Under the pieces are notes generated by a model that ran no database searches, was not told where the DNA came from, and saw nothing but the letters and a program-made list of their open reading frames with translations. From positions 1-15,686 of the forward strand of contig JAEZLF010000139.1 in the NCBI GenBank assembly GCA_023435925.1: a DNA stretch of 15,686 bases. The letters run 5' to 3'. Each line of letters begins with the position of its first letter. The stretch's first letter is position 1. Source of the DNA: Bacillota bacterium (lineage in GTDB: Bacteria; Bacillota; Clostridia; Acetivibrionales; DTU013). Made by a program: the position numbers and the translations under genes. Shown one piece after another: positions 7,473-15,625 of this stretch.

Positions 7473-10400
7473 AAAAGAGACTTTTAAGTATTTTGCTGAC
7501 GGCATGCATGGTGCTGACCCTGCTGCCGATGGCCGCGATGGCGGCAGAGACAACCGATACTTTCGGCGCATTTACGGTCACTTATGACGGTACCGCTCCA
7601 ACTTATACCAACAATACCTTGACCCTCGGAAGTGGGAATTACACTGTCGCTATGACGGAAGGTGTCACGCAGACCACTGACGACATAATTGTGGTATCCT
7701 CCGGCGCGGTGGCGCATATAACCTTGAACAACGTGAATATTGATGTGAGCGCCAAAGGCTACACCTGCGCCTTTGATATGACCGGCGCGACACTATACCT
7801 GACCCTCAGCGGCGCAAACACGCTGAAAAGTGGAATTGGCATGGCAGGTCTGCGGGTGCCAGCAGGAGCGAGTCTAACCATCACTGGACAAAGCACGGGT
7901 AGCCTTACGGCAACTACAATAGACTCAGATGGCCACAAACCTGGAGCAGGCATAGGAGGCAGTCATAGCGAAGACTGCGGTACCGTTACGATCAATGGCG
8001 GCACAGTAACGGCGACAGGCGGAGCAGACAGCGGACGCGGTGGCGCAGGTATTGGTGGCAGTTGTAACGCCAACGGTGCCCAATCCGGCGGGACGGTCAC
8101 GATCACCGGTGGTACAGTAACCGCCAAAGGTGGGGCAAGAAGCGCGGGCATCGGCGGCGGCAGTAACGGCCTCGGTGGCACAGGCGGAACGGTCACGATC
8201 ACCGGAGGCACCGTCATCGCCACAGGAGGAAGCTTAGGTGGCGCAGGTATCGGTGGCGGAAGTGGCGGTGCTGCAAATGTCGTCATCACCGGTGGAAGCA
8301 TCAAGGCCGTCGCCGGCGCCAGCGGTATACCGGCAATCGGTACCGGTGCTTCCGGCACATACCAGGGTACGCTGAAAAACGCCAACGGGACGAATGTCGA
8401 GCTGTACATTTTCACACTCTCCGGCATTTCCTCCGCGACGGCGCTGACAGCGCTGAGCACTACCGATTCTTTGGACTACACCTACGGCACAACCGATATG
8501 AAAACCGACGAGGATGGAATGCTGTATCTATACCTCCCCGCAGGCAAAACGGGTGTAAACGCTACTACCGTCGCAGCGAAAACCTATAAAAATGACAGTT
8601 TTACAAGTAATATCGCGACCCTGTATTACGGCTATACTGTCTCCGGCACGGTGAGTGCCGGAGCTATCGGCGCAAGCGTATCCGGACTGACGGTGAATAT
8701 ATACGCGTCCTCGGATACCACCTTCAGCACAGCCTTGTGCAACACCACAACGGACGAGAGCGGCGCGTACGCTATCAGTGGCATACCAAACGGCAGCTAT
8801 GTCGCCCGTGTTGCGGGCGTAGCCGGCAGCTATGCGGCTTCTGTCTCCGACACAATTACCGTCAGCGATGGACAGGTAAGCGGTGCGAATGTTACCCTCA
8901 CGGCGTTGACTACCCAGAGCATTGTTGTGAAAGCTGGCAGTCATAAAATATCCTACATCGTAAACGATCCTCTCGATGTGGCGAACCTTGTTATCACCGT
9001 CACCCGTAACGATGGTTCCACATATGACAAGAATGTCACTACGGACATGGTCGAGGGCTTTAATTCCTCATCGTTTGCCGCAAGCCGAACCCTGACCATC
9101 ACCTTTGACGGCAAAACGGCCACCTACACGATTTCCGTAAACCGTATGGATTACGCCGGAGACCCCGCGCCAGCACCGACGCTCATCAGCAAAACAAATA
9201 CACAGGTAGTGCTGGACGCCGTAACCGTTGCCGGCCAGAATGTGGAATACGGCAAAAACACCTTAGACAACGCGCCGGCCCAGTGGCAGGATACCACGAC
9301 CTTCACCGACCTGACAGCGAACACGACTTATTATTTCTTTGCCCGGGTCAAGCAGACCGCTACCATCGAAGCAGGCGGTGTCAGCACTGCGCTCTCTGTC
9401 ACCACCAAGTCGGCTTCAGCGACTCTCTCCAACAGCGGTGTGACCTACAGTGTCAAAGATGGCACCGTCACCGGACTGGGAAGCACATACGAATACAGCT
9501 TGAATAACGGTGCAACATGGCAAACCGCACCCATCACCGGTGTGACCTTTGCAGCGGGCAATGTAATTCAGGTGCGCACAAGGGAAACGGACGATGCCAT
9601 GCCAAGCCTGCCGCAGACGCTCGGTACCATTGGCGCCTTGGCCGCGGCTCCGGCTTACACTATTGATTTTGTAAGCGAGAAGACCACCGTTTCTGTTCCC
9701 GCCACGGTAGAATACAATACTACTTCCTCAGACGCGGCAGCATGGATGGCGGGCACCGGTGCGCCGCTGATGCTGTTTCCAGGCGCTACCTATTATTTCC
9801 GTACGGCGGCGACGGATACGGCGCTTTCCGGTAACGTGCAGACGCTGGAGATCCCCGCAAGACCCACAGCACCGGATGTCTCTGTCATAACTATTTCGGC
9901 TGGCGAAGACGCAAGCCATACCGCAATTACATTGGCGGATACCTATGAATATATCCTTGCAGATGCTTTACCTGACATTTCCGCGACAGGAACTGCCGGA
10001 ATCGGCTCTGCATCAGAAATCGCCGCCATCGGAGGGCAACATGTGTATATTCGTGTCAAGGCGACAGTCTCCGCGTTTGCCAGCTCTTGGACGGACTGCG
10101 GTGAGGTGCAGCTGGGAGTGGATGACATTATTTTCACCGGTGTGGGTTATGACATAGCCGCCGGAAAGCTCACCGGCACTACTACAAATATGCAGTACAG
10201 TCTGGATGGCGGCAGCGTCTGGCAGGACTGCGCGGCGGGTAACACCACCGGCCTGACTTTTATTGCAGGTACCGTAAAGGTTCGCCAGAAGGACAAACCG
10301 ACAAACGAAGCTATCGTTGTCACCCTTGCCGCCCCGGCGGAATCCGGCGCGCCGACGCTGGGCAGCAAGACCTATAACAGCGTGACACTGACCGCCATGA

Positions 10401-11803
10401 CTGGCTATGAATACTCCAGGGACGGCGGCACAACCTGGCAGGACAGCAATGTGTTCTCCGGTCTGAGCGGCAGTACCATGTACAGCTTTTTGGCCCGAAT
10501 TAAGGCCACTGCCGAGACGCTTCCCGGCACAATCAGCGCCTCGCTGACCGCCACGACGGACAGTGCGCCCTCCGGCGGCAGCACAAACTCAGGCAACCGC
10601 ACTGTCTCCACCCTCTCTGGTGCGCCGGTGATTGTGGACGGTAAAACCGTAAACATCGGCACGGAAAATAAAACCGGAGATGCCACCACTGTCACCGTTG
10701 ATCAGTCGAAGCTGGGCGAGAATATCGGCGGCGCAGTGGCAGGCTCCTCTGTTGTGGTGCCGGTAAGTGAAAACGGTGCGGCCACAGCCTCCCTTGTAGT
10801 GAAAAACATTGAGGACATGGCGCAAAAGGGCATGACCCTCACCGTCCAGACCGGCAGCACAGCCTATAACCTCAACACATCGGCAATCGACACAGCGGCA
10901 CTTGCAGCGGCTTTCCCCGGCGCGGACATGAGCAAGGTACCCTTCGACGTGACCATCCAAAACAGCTCTGTCAGTGTCAAGGGCGAAACACTGGTACTCT
11001 CCCCTGTAGCGTTCACTGTTACGGCGACTTATAATGGCAAAACCGTCAGTGTGGACACCTTTAGTGCCTACATTAATCGCGTGATTGAGATTACGGCGAA
11101 GCAGGCAGCCAAAATCACCACGGCGGTGGTGGTAAACGCCGACGGCAGTACCCGCCATGTACCGACAAACGTCATTGAAAAAGACGGCAGGTATTACGCG
11201 ATCATCAATTCCCGCACGAACAGTACCTACGCGCTGATTCAAAACGAAGTGACCTTTGCTGATGCTAAGGGTAAATGGTACGAAGGTAAGGTAAACGAAA
11301 TGGGTAGCCGTAAAATCATTGCCGGGCGCAGTGCCTCAGTCTTTGACGGTGGAGCCAGCATTACCCGCGCCGAGTTTGCAGCAATCCTTATACGGGCGTT
11401 GGGACTTCCGGTGGACGGTACAAGCAGCTTTTCAGATGTCCCCACTACCGCATGGTATACCGGCGTAGCAGCTATGGCGGCGCAATATGGGCTTGTGGCG
11501 GGCAAGGGCGAAAATCGCTTCGACCCCAACGTGAACATAACCCGGCAGGAGGCAATGCTCATGTTGCAACGAGCGGCGGCGCTCACGGAGTTTTGCGGAA
11601 CAAGTGGTGCTCTGGATGACTTTGCGGACGTGGACAGTATCGCCTCCTGGGCGGTAGAAGCGGCGAAATGGGGCGTCGGCTCCGGCCTCATCCAGGGTGC
11701 GGACGGTAAATTGAACCCCACAGCCAACATCACCCGCGCCGAGAGCGCGGCCATTATCCTCCGCCTGCTGCAAAAGGCAGGATTGGTGGATGTGCGGAGT
11801 TAA
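7469..11803 (+). CDS. Secreted multidomain surface protein with three C-terminal SLH domains
   Basis: A 1444-residue exported protein anchored to secondary cell-wall polymer. A signal peptide covers about 1-26 (KKR, hydrophobic core, cleavage after MAAMAA). Next come an N-terminal beta region (about 30-155) and a Gly-rich repeat region (about 158-295) with four GTVTITGGTVTATGG-like units. A carboxypeptidase-regulatory or SdrB-like beta domain follows (about 388-480, TTTDESGAYAISGIPNGSYV), then a bacterial Ig- or cadherin-like domain (about 484-558). Several FN3-like modules span about 565-1030 and reuse a motif like YEYSLDGGTTWQD (near 592, 674, 908 and 979). A Ser/Gly linker (about 1032-1044) precedes a domain common in clostridial SLH proteins (about 1050-1210). 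SLH repeats lie at about 1260-1316, 1320-1372 and 1384-1436, with ITRAEFAAIL, ITRQEAMLML and ITRAESAAII. GGAGGAAG at 7452-7459 is the RBS. Base composition is richer in G+C than the ABC genes. Its binding partner is unknown. Confidence 0.93.
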   Translation: MKKRLLSILLTACMVLTLLPMAAMAAETTDTFGAFTVTYDGTAPTYTNNTLTLGSGNYTVAMTEGVTQTTDDIIVVSSGAVAHITLNNVNIDVSAKGYTCAFDMTGATLYLTLSGANTLKSGIGMAGLRVPAGASLTITGQSTGSLTATTIDSDGHKPGAGIGGSHSEDCGTVTINGGTVTATGGADSGRGGAGIGGSCNANGAQSGGTVTITGGTVTAKGGARSAGIGGGSNGLGGTGGTVTITGGTVIATGGSLGGAGIGGGSGGAANVVITGGSIKAVAGASGIPAIGTGASGTYQGTLKNANGTNVELYIFTLSGISSATALTALSTTDSLDYTYGTTDMKTDEDGMLYLYLPAGKTGVNATTVAAKTYKNDSFTSNIATLYYGYTVSGTVSAGAIGASVSGLTVNIYASSDTTFSTALCNTTTDESGAYAISGIPNGSYVARVAGVAGSYAASVSDTITVSDGQVSGANVTLTALTTQSIVVKAGSHKISYIVNDPLDVANLVITVTRNDGSTYDKNVTTDMVEGFNSSSFAASRTLTITFDGKTATYTISVNRMDYAGDPAPAPTLISKTNTQVVLDAVTVAGQNVEYGKNTLDNAPAQWQDTTTFTDLTANTTYYFFARVKQTATIEAGGVSTALSVTTKSASATLSNSGVTYSVKDGTVTGLGSTYEYSLNNGATWQTAPITGVTFAAGNVIQVRTRETDDAMPSLPQTLGTIGALAAAPAYTIDFVSEKTTVSVPATVEYNTTSSDAAAWMAGTGAPLMLFPGATYYFRTAATDTALSGNVQTLEIPARPTAPDVSVITISAGEDASHTAITLADTYEYILADALPDISATGTAGIGSASEIAAIGGQHVYIRVKATVSAFASSWTDCGEVQLGVDDIIFTGVGYDIAAGKLTGTTTNMQYSLDGGSVWQDCAAGNTTGLTFIAGTVKVRQKDKPTNEAIVVTLAAPAESGAPTLGSKTYNSVTLTAMTGYEYSRDGGTTWQDSNVFSGLSGSTMYSFLARIKATAETLPGTISASLTATTDSAPSGGSTNSGNRTVSTLSGAPVIVDGKTVNIGTENKTGDATTVTVDQSKLGENIGGAVAGSSVVVPVSENGAATASLVVKNIEDMAQKGMTLTVQTGSTAYNLNTSAIDTAALAAAFPGADMSKVPFDVTIQNSSVSVKGETLVLSPVAFTVTATYNGKTVSVDTFSAYINRVIEITAKQAAKITTAVVVNADGSTRHVPTNVIEKDGRYYAIINSRTNSTYALIQNEVTFADAKGKWYEGKVNEMGSRKIIAGRSASVFDGGASITRAEFAAILIRALGLPVDGTSSFSDVPTTAWYTGVAAMAAQYGLVAGKGENRFDPNVNITRQEAMLMLQRAAALTEFCGTSGALDDFADVDSIASWAVEAAKWGVGSGLIQGADGKLNPTANITRAESAAIILRLLQKAGLVDVRS
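7979..8315 (+). repeat. Gly-rich beta repeats inside the SLH protein gene
   Basis: Four imperfect in-frame repeats begin near 7979, 8090, 8186 and 8273, with periods of about 111, 96 and 87 bp. Each encodes a (G)TVTITGGTVTATGG-like strand pair, and Gly-rich GAGIGGG spacers separate them. The DNA is similar too (ACGGTCACGATCACCGG-type segments), suggesting duplication within the gene. The pattern resembles a parallel beta-helix or beta-roll surface. Confidence 0.8.
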
Positions 11804-11863
11804 GCAGCACTAAAGTACAAAGCCAAGGTGATAAAGTCTCATTGCCTTTAGAATGAGTATATT

Positions 11864-11905
11864 AAAACGCGTCATTTCCAATGCGCATTGGAAATGACGC
11901 GTTTT
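11864..11905. terminator. Perfect 42-bp palindrome, probable bidirectional terminator
   Basis: The left arm AAAACGCGTCATTTCCAATG is followed by CG and by its exact reverse complement, so all 42 bases form one uninterrupted palindrome centred between 11884 and 11885. The arms start with AAAA and end with TTTT, so either transcript would form a GC-containing stem with a short U tail. It lies 60 bases after the SLH stop and 129 bases before enolase. Terminator is the simplest reading; a binding site for a symmetric dimer is also possible. Confidence 0.75.
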
Positions 11906-12034
11906 CCGTATTCAGTTTACCGCTCATTTAATCAGTGCCGTTTGTTTTAAATTGCTGTTTTGTGGATAACATATTAAGGTGTGTAAACAGCAGGGATTTA
12001 TTTCCGTGAAGATGAACTGAAAGGAGAAGATAAA

Positions 12035-13336
12035 ATGAAACAATATCTTGTAATCGAAAGCGTATTTGGCAGGGAAATTCTTGATTCCAGAGGGAACCCC
12101 ACTATAGAGGTGGAAGTCATTGTTGAAGATGGTTTTGTGGGTCGGGCAGCAGTGCCTTCCGGTGCATCCACAGGAGCATTCGAGGCAGTAGAGCTGCGTG
12201 ACGGCGACTCAGGCCGGTACCTTGGCAAGGGAGTGCTGAAGGCAGTTGCCAACATCAATGAAATCATTGCTCCCGAAATTGAAGGAATGAACGTATTTGA
12301 CCAAATATTGATAGATAAGAAAATGATTGCACTGGACGGCACACCGAATAAGGGTAAGCTGGGTGCCAACGCGATTCTCGGCGTTTCGCTGGCAGTAGCA
12401 AAAGCAGCGGCAGAAGCATTGGGTATCAGCTTGTATCAGTATATCGGCGGAACAAATGCCAAAATGCTGCCGGTACCGATGATGAATATTATTAACGGTG
12501 GAAAGCATGCCGATAACAGCGTGAACATACAGGAATTCATGATTATGCCCATAGGAGCGGATTGCTTTAGGAATGCGTTGATGATGTGCGCAGAGGTATT
12601 CCATCATCTGAAGAAAGTTCTCAGCGCAAAGGGGTATTCCACTGCAGTCGGAGACGAAGGCGGTTTTGCTCCGAATCTGAAGAATGATGAAGAGGCTATC
12701 CAGGTTATTCTGGAAGCGGTTGAAAAGGCAGGCTACAAGCCGGGAACAGATTTTAGAATAGCCATCGATGCAGCGGCAACTGAAATGTATCAAGAGGACG
12801 GCACCTATTTCTTCTGGAAATCCGACATTCGTAAAACAAGGGAGGAAATGGTTGATTTCTGGGCTGATCTGGCTGAGAGGTATCCCATTATTTCACTGGA
12901 GGACGGGGTATCCGAAGAGGACTGGGAAGGCTGGCGCCTGCTGACCGAACGTCTGGGCAAAAAGATACAGCTGGTAGGCGACGATCTTTTTGTTACCAAT
13001 ACGGAAAGACTTGCAAAAGGGATTGACATGGGAGTGGCCAATTCCATACTGATTAAGGTAAATCAGATCGGTACACTGACAGAGACCCTTGATGCCATCC
13101 AGATGGCTAACAGAGCCGGCTATACGGCGGTCACCTCCCATAGGTCGGGAGAAACCGAGGATGCAACCATTGCCGACATCGCAGTGGCAACTAATTCCGG
13201 ACAGATCAAGACCGGTGCTCCTTCAAGAACAGACCGGGTAGCAAAATATAATCAGCTGCTGCGAATCGAAGAGGAGCTGGGTGAAGCGGCCATTTATCCG
13301 GGATTGGACGCATGGTTCAATCTGAAGGATAAATAA
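12035..13336 (+). CDS. eno: Enolase (phosphopyruvate hydratase)
   Basis: Cytoplasmic glycolytic enzyme, 433 residues, converting 2-phosphoglycerate to phosphoenolpyruvate (EC 4.2.1.11). The N-terminal SRGNPTIEVEV and the catalytic loop SGASTG (42-47) are present. The proton-transfer pair Glu208 (GDEGGFAPN) and Lys341 (LIKVNQIG) and the Mg ligands Asp245, Glu289 (SLEDG) and Asp316 (VGDDLFVTN) are all conserved. His369-Arg370-Ser371-Gly-Glu (SHRSGETED) binds substrate phosphate. Full length, no disruption. GAAAGGAGAAG at 12019-12029 is the RBS before ATG 12035. The gene stands alone between two terminators rather than in a gapA-pgk-tpi-gpm cluster, and there is no sign of a link to the upstream surface-protein unit. 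Confidence 0.98.
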   Translation: MKQYLVIESVFGREILDSRGNPTIEVEVIVEDGFVGRAAVPSGASTGAFEAVELRDGDSGRYLGKGVLKAVANINEIIAPEIEGMNVFDQILIDKKMIALDGTPNKGKLGANAILGVSLAVAKAAAEALGISLYQYIGGTNAKMLPVPMMNIINGGKHADNSVNIQEFMIMPIGADCFRNALMMCAEVFHHLKKVLSAKGYSTAVGDEGGFAPNLKNDEEAIQVILEAVEKAGYKPGTDFRIAIDAAATEMYQEDGTYFFWKSDIRKTREEMVDFWADLAERYPIISLEDGVSEEDWEGWRLLTERLGKKIQLVGDDLFVTNTERLAKGIDMGVANSILIKVNQIGTLTETLDAIQMANRAGYTAVTSHRSGETEDATIADIAVATNSGQIKTGAPSRTDRVAKYNQLLRIEEELGEAAIYPGLDAWFNLKDK

Positions 13337-13408
13337 GCGGTGCGATTTCGTTTTTATGGCAAATCTTTCATAATTTTAACTCTAGTCTATAGGAACTTCG
13401 ATTGAGTC

Positions 13409-13451
13409 AAAAACACCTGGAGTCGGTAACTATGACTCCAGGTGTTTTTTT
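13409..13451. terminator. Bidirectional terminator between convergent eno and aldo/keto reductase genes
   Basis: A perfect 16-bp stem pairs AAAAACACCTGGAGTC (13409-13424) with its reverse complement (13434-13449) around the 9-base loop GGTAACTAT. Seven Ts (13445-13451) follow on the + strand and five on the minus strand. It serves enolase from the left and the reductase, whose stop is at 13456, from the right. Confidence 0.92.
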
Positions 13452-13455
13452 ACTC

Positions 13456-14568
13456 TCAGTATATTTTCTTTCCTGCAAGCTTGTAATCAGCGATTTCCAG
13501 CTTACGAATAATATCGATTCTATAGGGGCATGCGGGCAGGCATGCTCCGCATTTCGTACATTGGTCCGCTTTTGTTTCCAGACCGGCATATTTCATTGCT
13601 GCCAATTCCTTGTTTCCAAACCAAAAACGCAGTCTCTCCCTCAGAGCATATTCTGCGGAATCATTGATAACGCCGTTTGCCATCTGTCTGTCAAAATACC
13701 CTTCATAACGAAAAATATCTGATATGGGTATCTCCTCCGGGCAGATATCACACAGCTTGCACTGCCTGCAAACATAGTTGCCCAGCTCAGGTGCATTTCT
13801 ATATATCTCCTGCTTCTCTATTTCCGTGATAGGAGAAAATTCATTTGCGTATTTTAAATCCCGCTGCAGCATATCTGTATTGTTTATCCCTGCCACCACT
13901 ACAGATACAGGCTGGCTGAATGCATATTGAAAGGCTTGGGGTGCTGATTTCCAGAGTAAGCCGTCCGCCAGCGGTTTCATAAGAATAATGGCAGCTTCCT
14001 TTTTCTGCGCCAATGGTATCAGTTCATTCTCAATTTCAGGGAAATTGAAGCGATCATAGTAATTGATGGTAGACATTACAGCATCGAAGGGATATCTTTT
14101 CAAAGCCGCAATGAGCACATCGGGTTGTCCATGCATGGAAATTCCGACAAACCTTGCTTTCCCTTGACGCCTGGCTTCGTCGAATCCCTCCATGGCACCA
14201 CCCGGCCCCAATAGAGTATCAAGCTCCTCCATGGTTCCTACAGCGTGCATCAGAATCAGGTCAACATGATCTGTATTCAGATGGGTAAGACTTCGGTCGA
14301 GGCTGGCAATAAAGCCCTCCTTCGTCCGTTCTCCGGTCTTGGTTGCCAAGATATACTCCTGTCTTCTGGAAGAAACTGTTTTACCAATTTTGAGCTCTGA
14401 CTCCCCATCGCCATAGGACGCAGCCGTCTCTATATAATTTCCGCCTGCATCCAGATACGTATTCAATAAAAAACCTGCGTCCTTTACCGGTATCTCTAAA
14501 AGATGAAAACCACCAAAACCTAAAATTGATGTCTCCAGACCGGTTTTCCCGAATTTCCTTTTTTCCAT
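13456..14568 (-). CDS. Aldo/keto reductase with C-terminal 4Fe-4S ferredoxin-type domain
   Basis: A 370-residue cytoplasmic oxidoreductase. The N-terminal about 245 residues form the (beta/alpha)8 aldo/keto reductase barrel, with Tyr52 (ETAASYG), Lys77 (LATKTG) and His108 (LILMHA) of the catalytic tetrad. The fourth tetrad residue, normally Asp in DTAxxYG, is Glu47 here. A nicotinamide-dependent reductase role is expected from the family; the substrate is not known. The C-terminal part carries two cluster motifs: C267-x2-C270-x2-C273-x2-C276-P and C337-x2-C340-x2-C343-x3-C347-P. This fusion is common in anaerobic Clostridia and archaea. Start ATG (14568-14566) is preceded on the minus strand by GGAGG (14581-14577) at 8 bases. 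Convergent with eno and apparently monocistronic. Confidence 0.93.
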   Translation of the reverse strand: MEKRKFGKTGLETSILGFGGFHLLEIPVKDAGFLLNTYLDAGGNYIETAASYGDGESELKIGKTVSSRRQEYILATKTGERTKEGFIASLDRSLTHLNTDHVDLILMHAVGTMEELDTLLGPGGAMEGFDEARRQGKARFVGISMHGQPDVLIAALKRYPFDAVMSTINYYDRFNFPEIENELIPLAQKKEAAIILMKPLADGLLWKSAPQAFQYAFSQPVSVVVAGINNTDMLQRDLKYANEFSPITEIEKQEIYRNAPELGNYVCRQCKLCDICPEEIPISDIFRYEGYFDRQMANGVINDSAEYALRERLRFWFGNKELAAMKYAGLETKADQCTKCGACLPACPYRIDIIRKLEIADYKLAGKKIY

Positions 14569-14956
14569 TGTTCATGCCTCCAGCCATTTAATCGTAATTG
14601 GTTCGTCATGCTGTATATTTGCAATAATGAATAACGTGCCATCCAACCGGGATGGTCATACCATTTCGTATATACCCACTTTTAAGATTTTTGCAACACA
14701 ACATATTAGTTTTATATGATGAACGTAATGTCCGGTTTGGATGATATACCGGATAAAAAGCAAACCGAAACATCTGTGAAGAATGCACTTGAGCATATTC
14801 CATTGATAATCGGGGATTATATAAATTTTACAATAAATAATTTGATATTGATGGAAACGAGTGGTATAATCTCTTACATCTTATGTAAATTGGTATCTTG
14901 CCTATATACAGCCCGGTTATACGGACAGTAATAATATATTTTATAACAGGGGGTTC
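14569..14956. other. Intergenic region between divergent genes, no convincing gene
   Basis: This AT-rich 388-bp stretch separates the minus-strand aldo/keto reductase from the plus-strand hydrogenase-like fragment. It holds the reductase RBS, a short hairpin (CCATCC 14639-14644 with GGATGG 14650-14655) and a strong + strand promoter at 14842-14870. A 71-codon open frame from 14716 has no RBS, contains the promoter and has no recognisable similarity, so I do not call it a gene. Confidence 0.6.
14842..14870 (+). promoter_or_regulatory. Sigma-A-type promoter with extended -10, upstream of the hydrogenase-like fragment
   Basis: TTGATA (14842-14847), a 17-base spacer and TATAAT (14865-14870), preceded by TGG (an extended -10), match the vegetative consensus at 11 of 12 positions. 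Transcription would start near 14877, about 80 bases before the GTG at 14957. Confidence 0.8.
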
Positions 14957-15490
14957 GTGACATTCAAGAAGCTGGCGGAATACCTGGAGTCAAACAGGAT
15001 CGATCTGAATAATTACCCGGAAAAGGATTTTGCAGTCCAGGTACTTGGTCTTGGTGATATTTACAGTGTACCCGGAGGTTTGAAGGAAAACGTCTATATG
15101 TACAAGCAGGATGCATGGGTCAAGCAGGTCGAGGGCTCCGATCTCGCCCATGATTACCTTGATGAGTACTCAAGGAGGGTATATGAAGGCAAACAGCTTC
15201 CGTTGCTGGTTGACGTCCTGAATTGTTCACATGGCTGCAATATGGGTACAGGCACGGAAAAGAAGCTTGATCTGACCGAAATGGATCAAAAAATGCATGC
15301 GTTCAAGCTCCAGAATAGAGGAAAATTCAAATCTAAGCCAACAAAATTATTGGCCTATTTTGACAAGCAGTTAAAGCTTGAAGATTTTGAGAGAGTATAT
15401 ACCCCTGAAACGGTGGACGCGTTTAAAGAACCTTCAGGAAACCTCGGCAAAGAGCGAAGAGATATACCATACAGCCCAGTTGCTCCTTGA
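14957..15490 (+). CDS. [FeFe]-hydrogenase-like C-terminal fragment (HsfB/hydrogenase-sensor type), probably truncated
   Basis: A 177-residue product resembling the second half of the hydrogenase domain in clostridial HsfB-type [FeFe]-hydrogenase-like proteins. The diagnostic stretch is LPLLVDVLNCSHGCNMGTGT (81-100); Cys90 and Cys94 correspond to the C-x3-C pair that helps hold the H-cluster in true hydrogenases. The N-terminal VTFKKLAEYL and the later YFDKQLKLEDFERVYT also fit the family. Missing are the N-terminal ferredoxin motifs, the first half of the H-cluster domain with its other cysteines, and the downstream CSACGY-type cluster and signalling domains. GTG 14957 has only a GGGGG tract 3 bases upstream and falls where full-length proteins have an internal Val. 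After about residue 160 the match ends, and a coiled-coil-like charged frame continues in another phase. I read it as a decayed remnant that still has a good promoter; enzymatic activity is unlikely. Confidence 0.65.
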   Translation: MTFKKLAEYLESNRIDLNNYPEKDFAVQVLGLGDIYSVPGGLKENVYMYKQDAWVKQVEGSDLAHDYLDEYSRRVYEGKQLPLLVDVLNCSHGCNMGTGTEKKLDLTEMDQKMHAFKLQNRGKFKSKPTKLLAYFDKQLKLEDFERVYTPETVDAFKEPSGNLGKERRDIPYSPVAP

Positions 15491-15564
15491 AGAACAGCAT
15501 GAATAGGTTGAAGAAGATGAGGATAAAGATGAAAAATCGGGTGAAAAATCGCTCTTGGCGGGGC

Positions 15565-15593
15565 TTGTTTTTTCATATGATATGTGTTACAAT
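15565..15593 (+). promoter_or_regulatory. Promoter upstream of the gene at the right edge
   Basis: TTGTTT (15565-15570), a 17-base spacer and TACAAT (15588-15593) with an adjoining TGT (extended -10). The expected start near 15600 leaves a short leader before GGGAGG at 15612-15617. Confidence 0.5.
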
Positions 15594-15625
15594 TTGACTT
15601 GTTAATTTTTTGGGAGGTGTTATTT

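Noticed and set aside
7963..8460. 165-codon Pro-rich open frame on the minus strand
   Set aside because: It is the antisense of the Gly-rich repeat in the SLH gene; Gly codons (GGN) read as Pro (CCN) on the other strand. No RBS or family features.
11239..11754. 171-codon minus-strand open frame
   Set aside because: Antisense to the SLH domains, a by-product of high GC and biased codon use.
11942..11970. TTGTTT-17-GATAAC as a promoter for enolase
   Set aside because: Only about 7 of 12 consensus matches; enolase surely has a promoter in 11906-12020, but I cannot place it with confidence.
12209..12793. 194-codon minus-strand open frame
   Set aside because: Lies wholly inside the well-conserved enolase gene and has no recognisable motif.
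14716..14931. 71-codon open frame before the hydrogenase-like fragment
   Set aside because: No Shine-Dalgarno sequence, a strong promoter lies inside it, and the product shows no family signature.
15541..15576. Possible terminator after the hydrogenase-like fragment (GCTC...GGGC followed later by TTTTTT)
   Set aside because: The stem is only four pairs with a wobble and is not adjacent to the T-run; the same T-run fits better as part of the -35 region of the next promoter.
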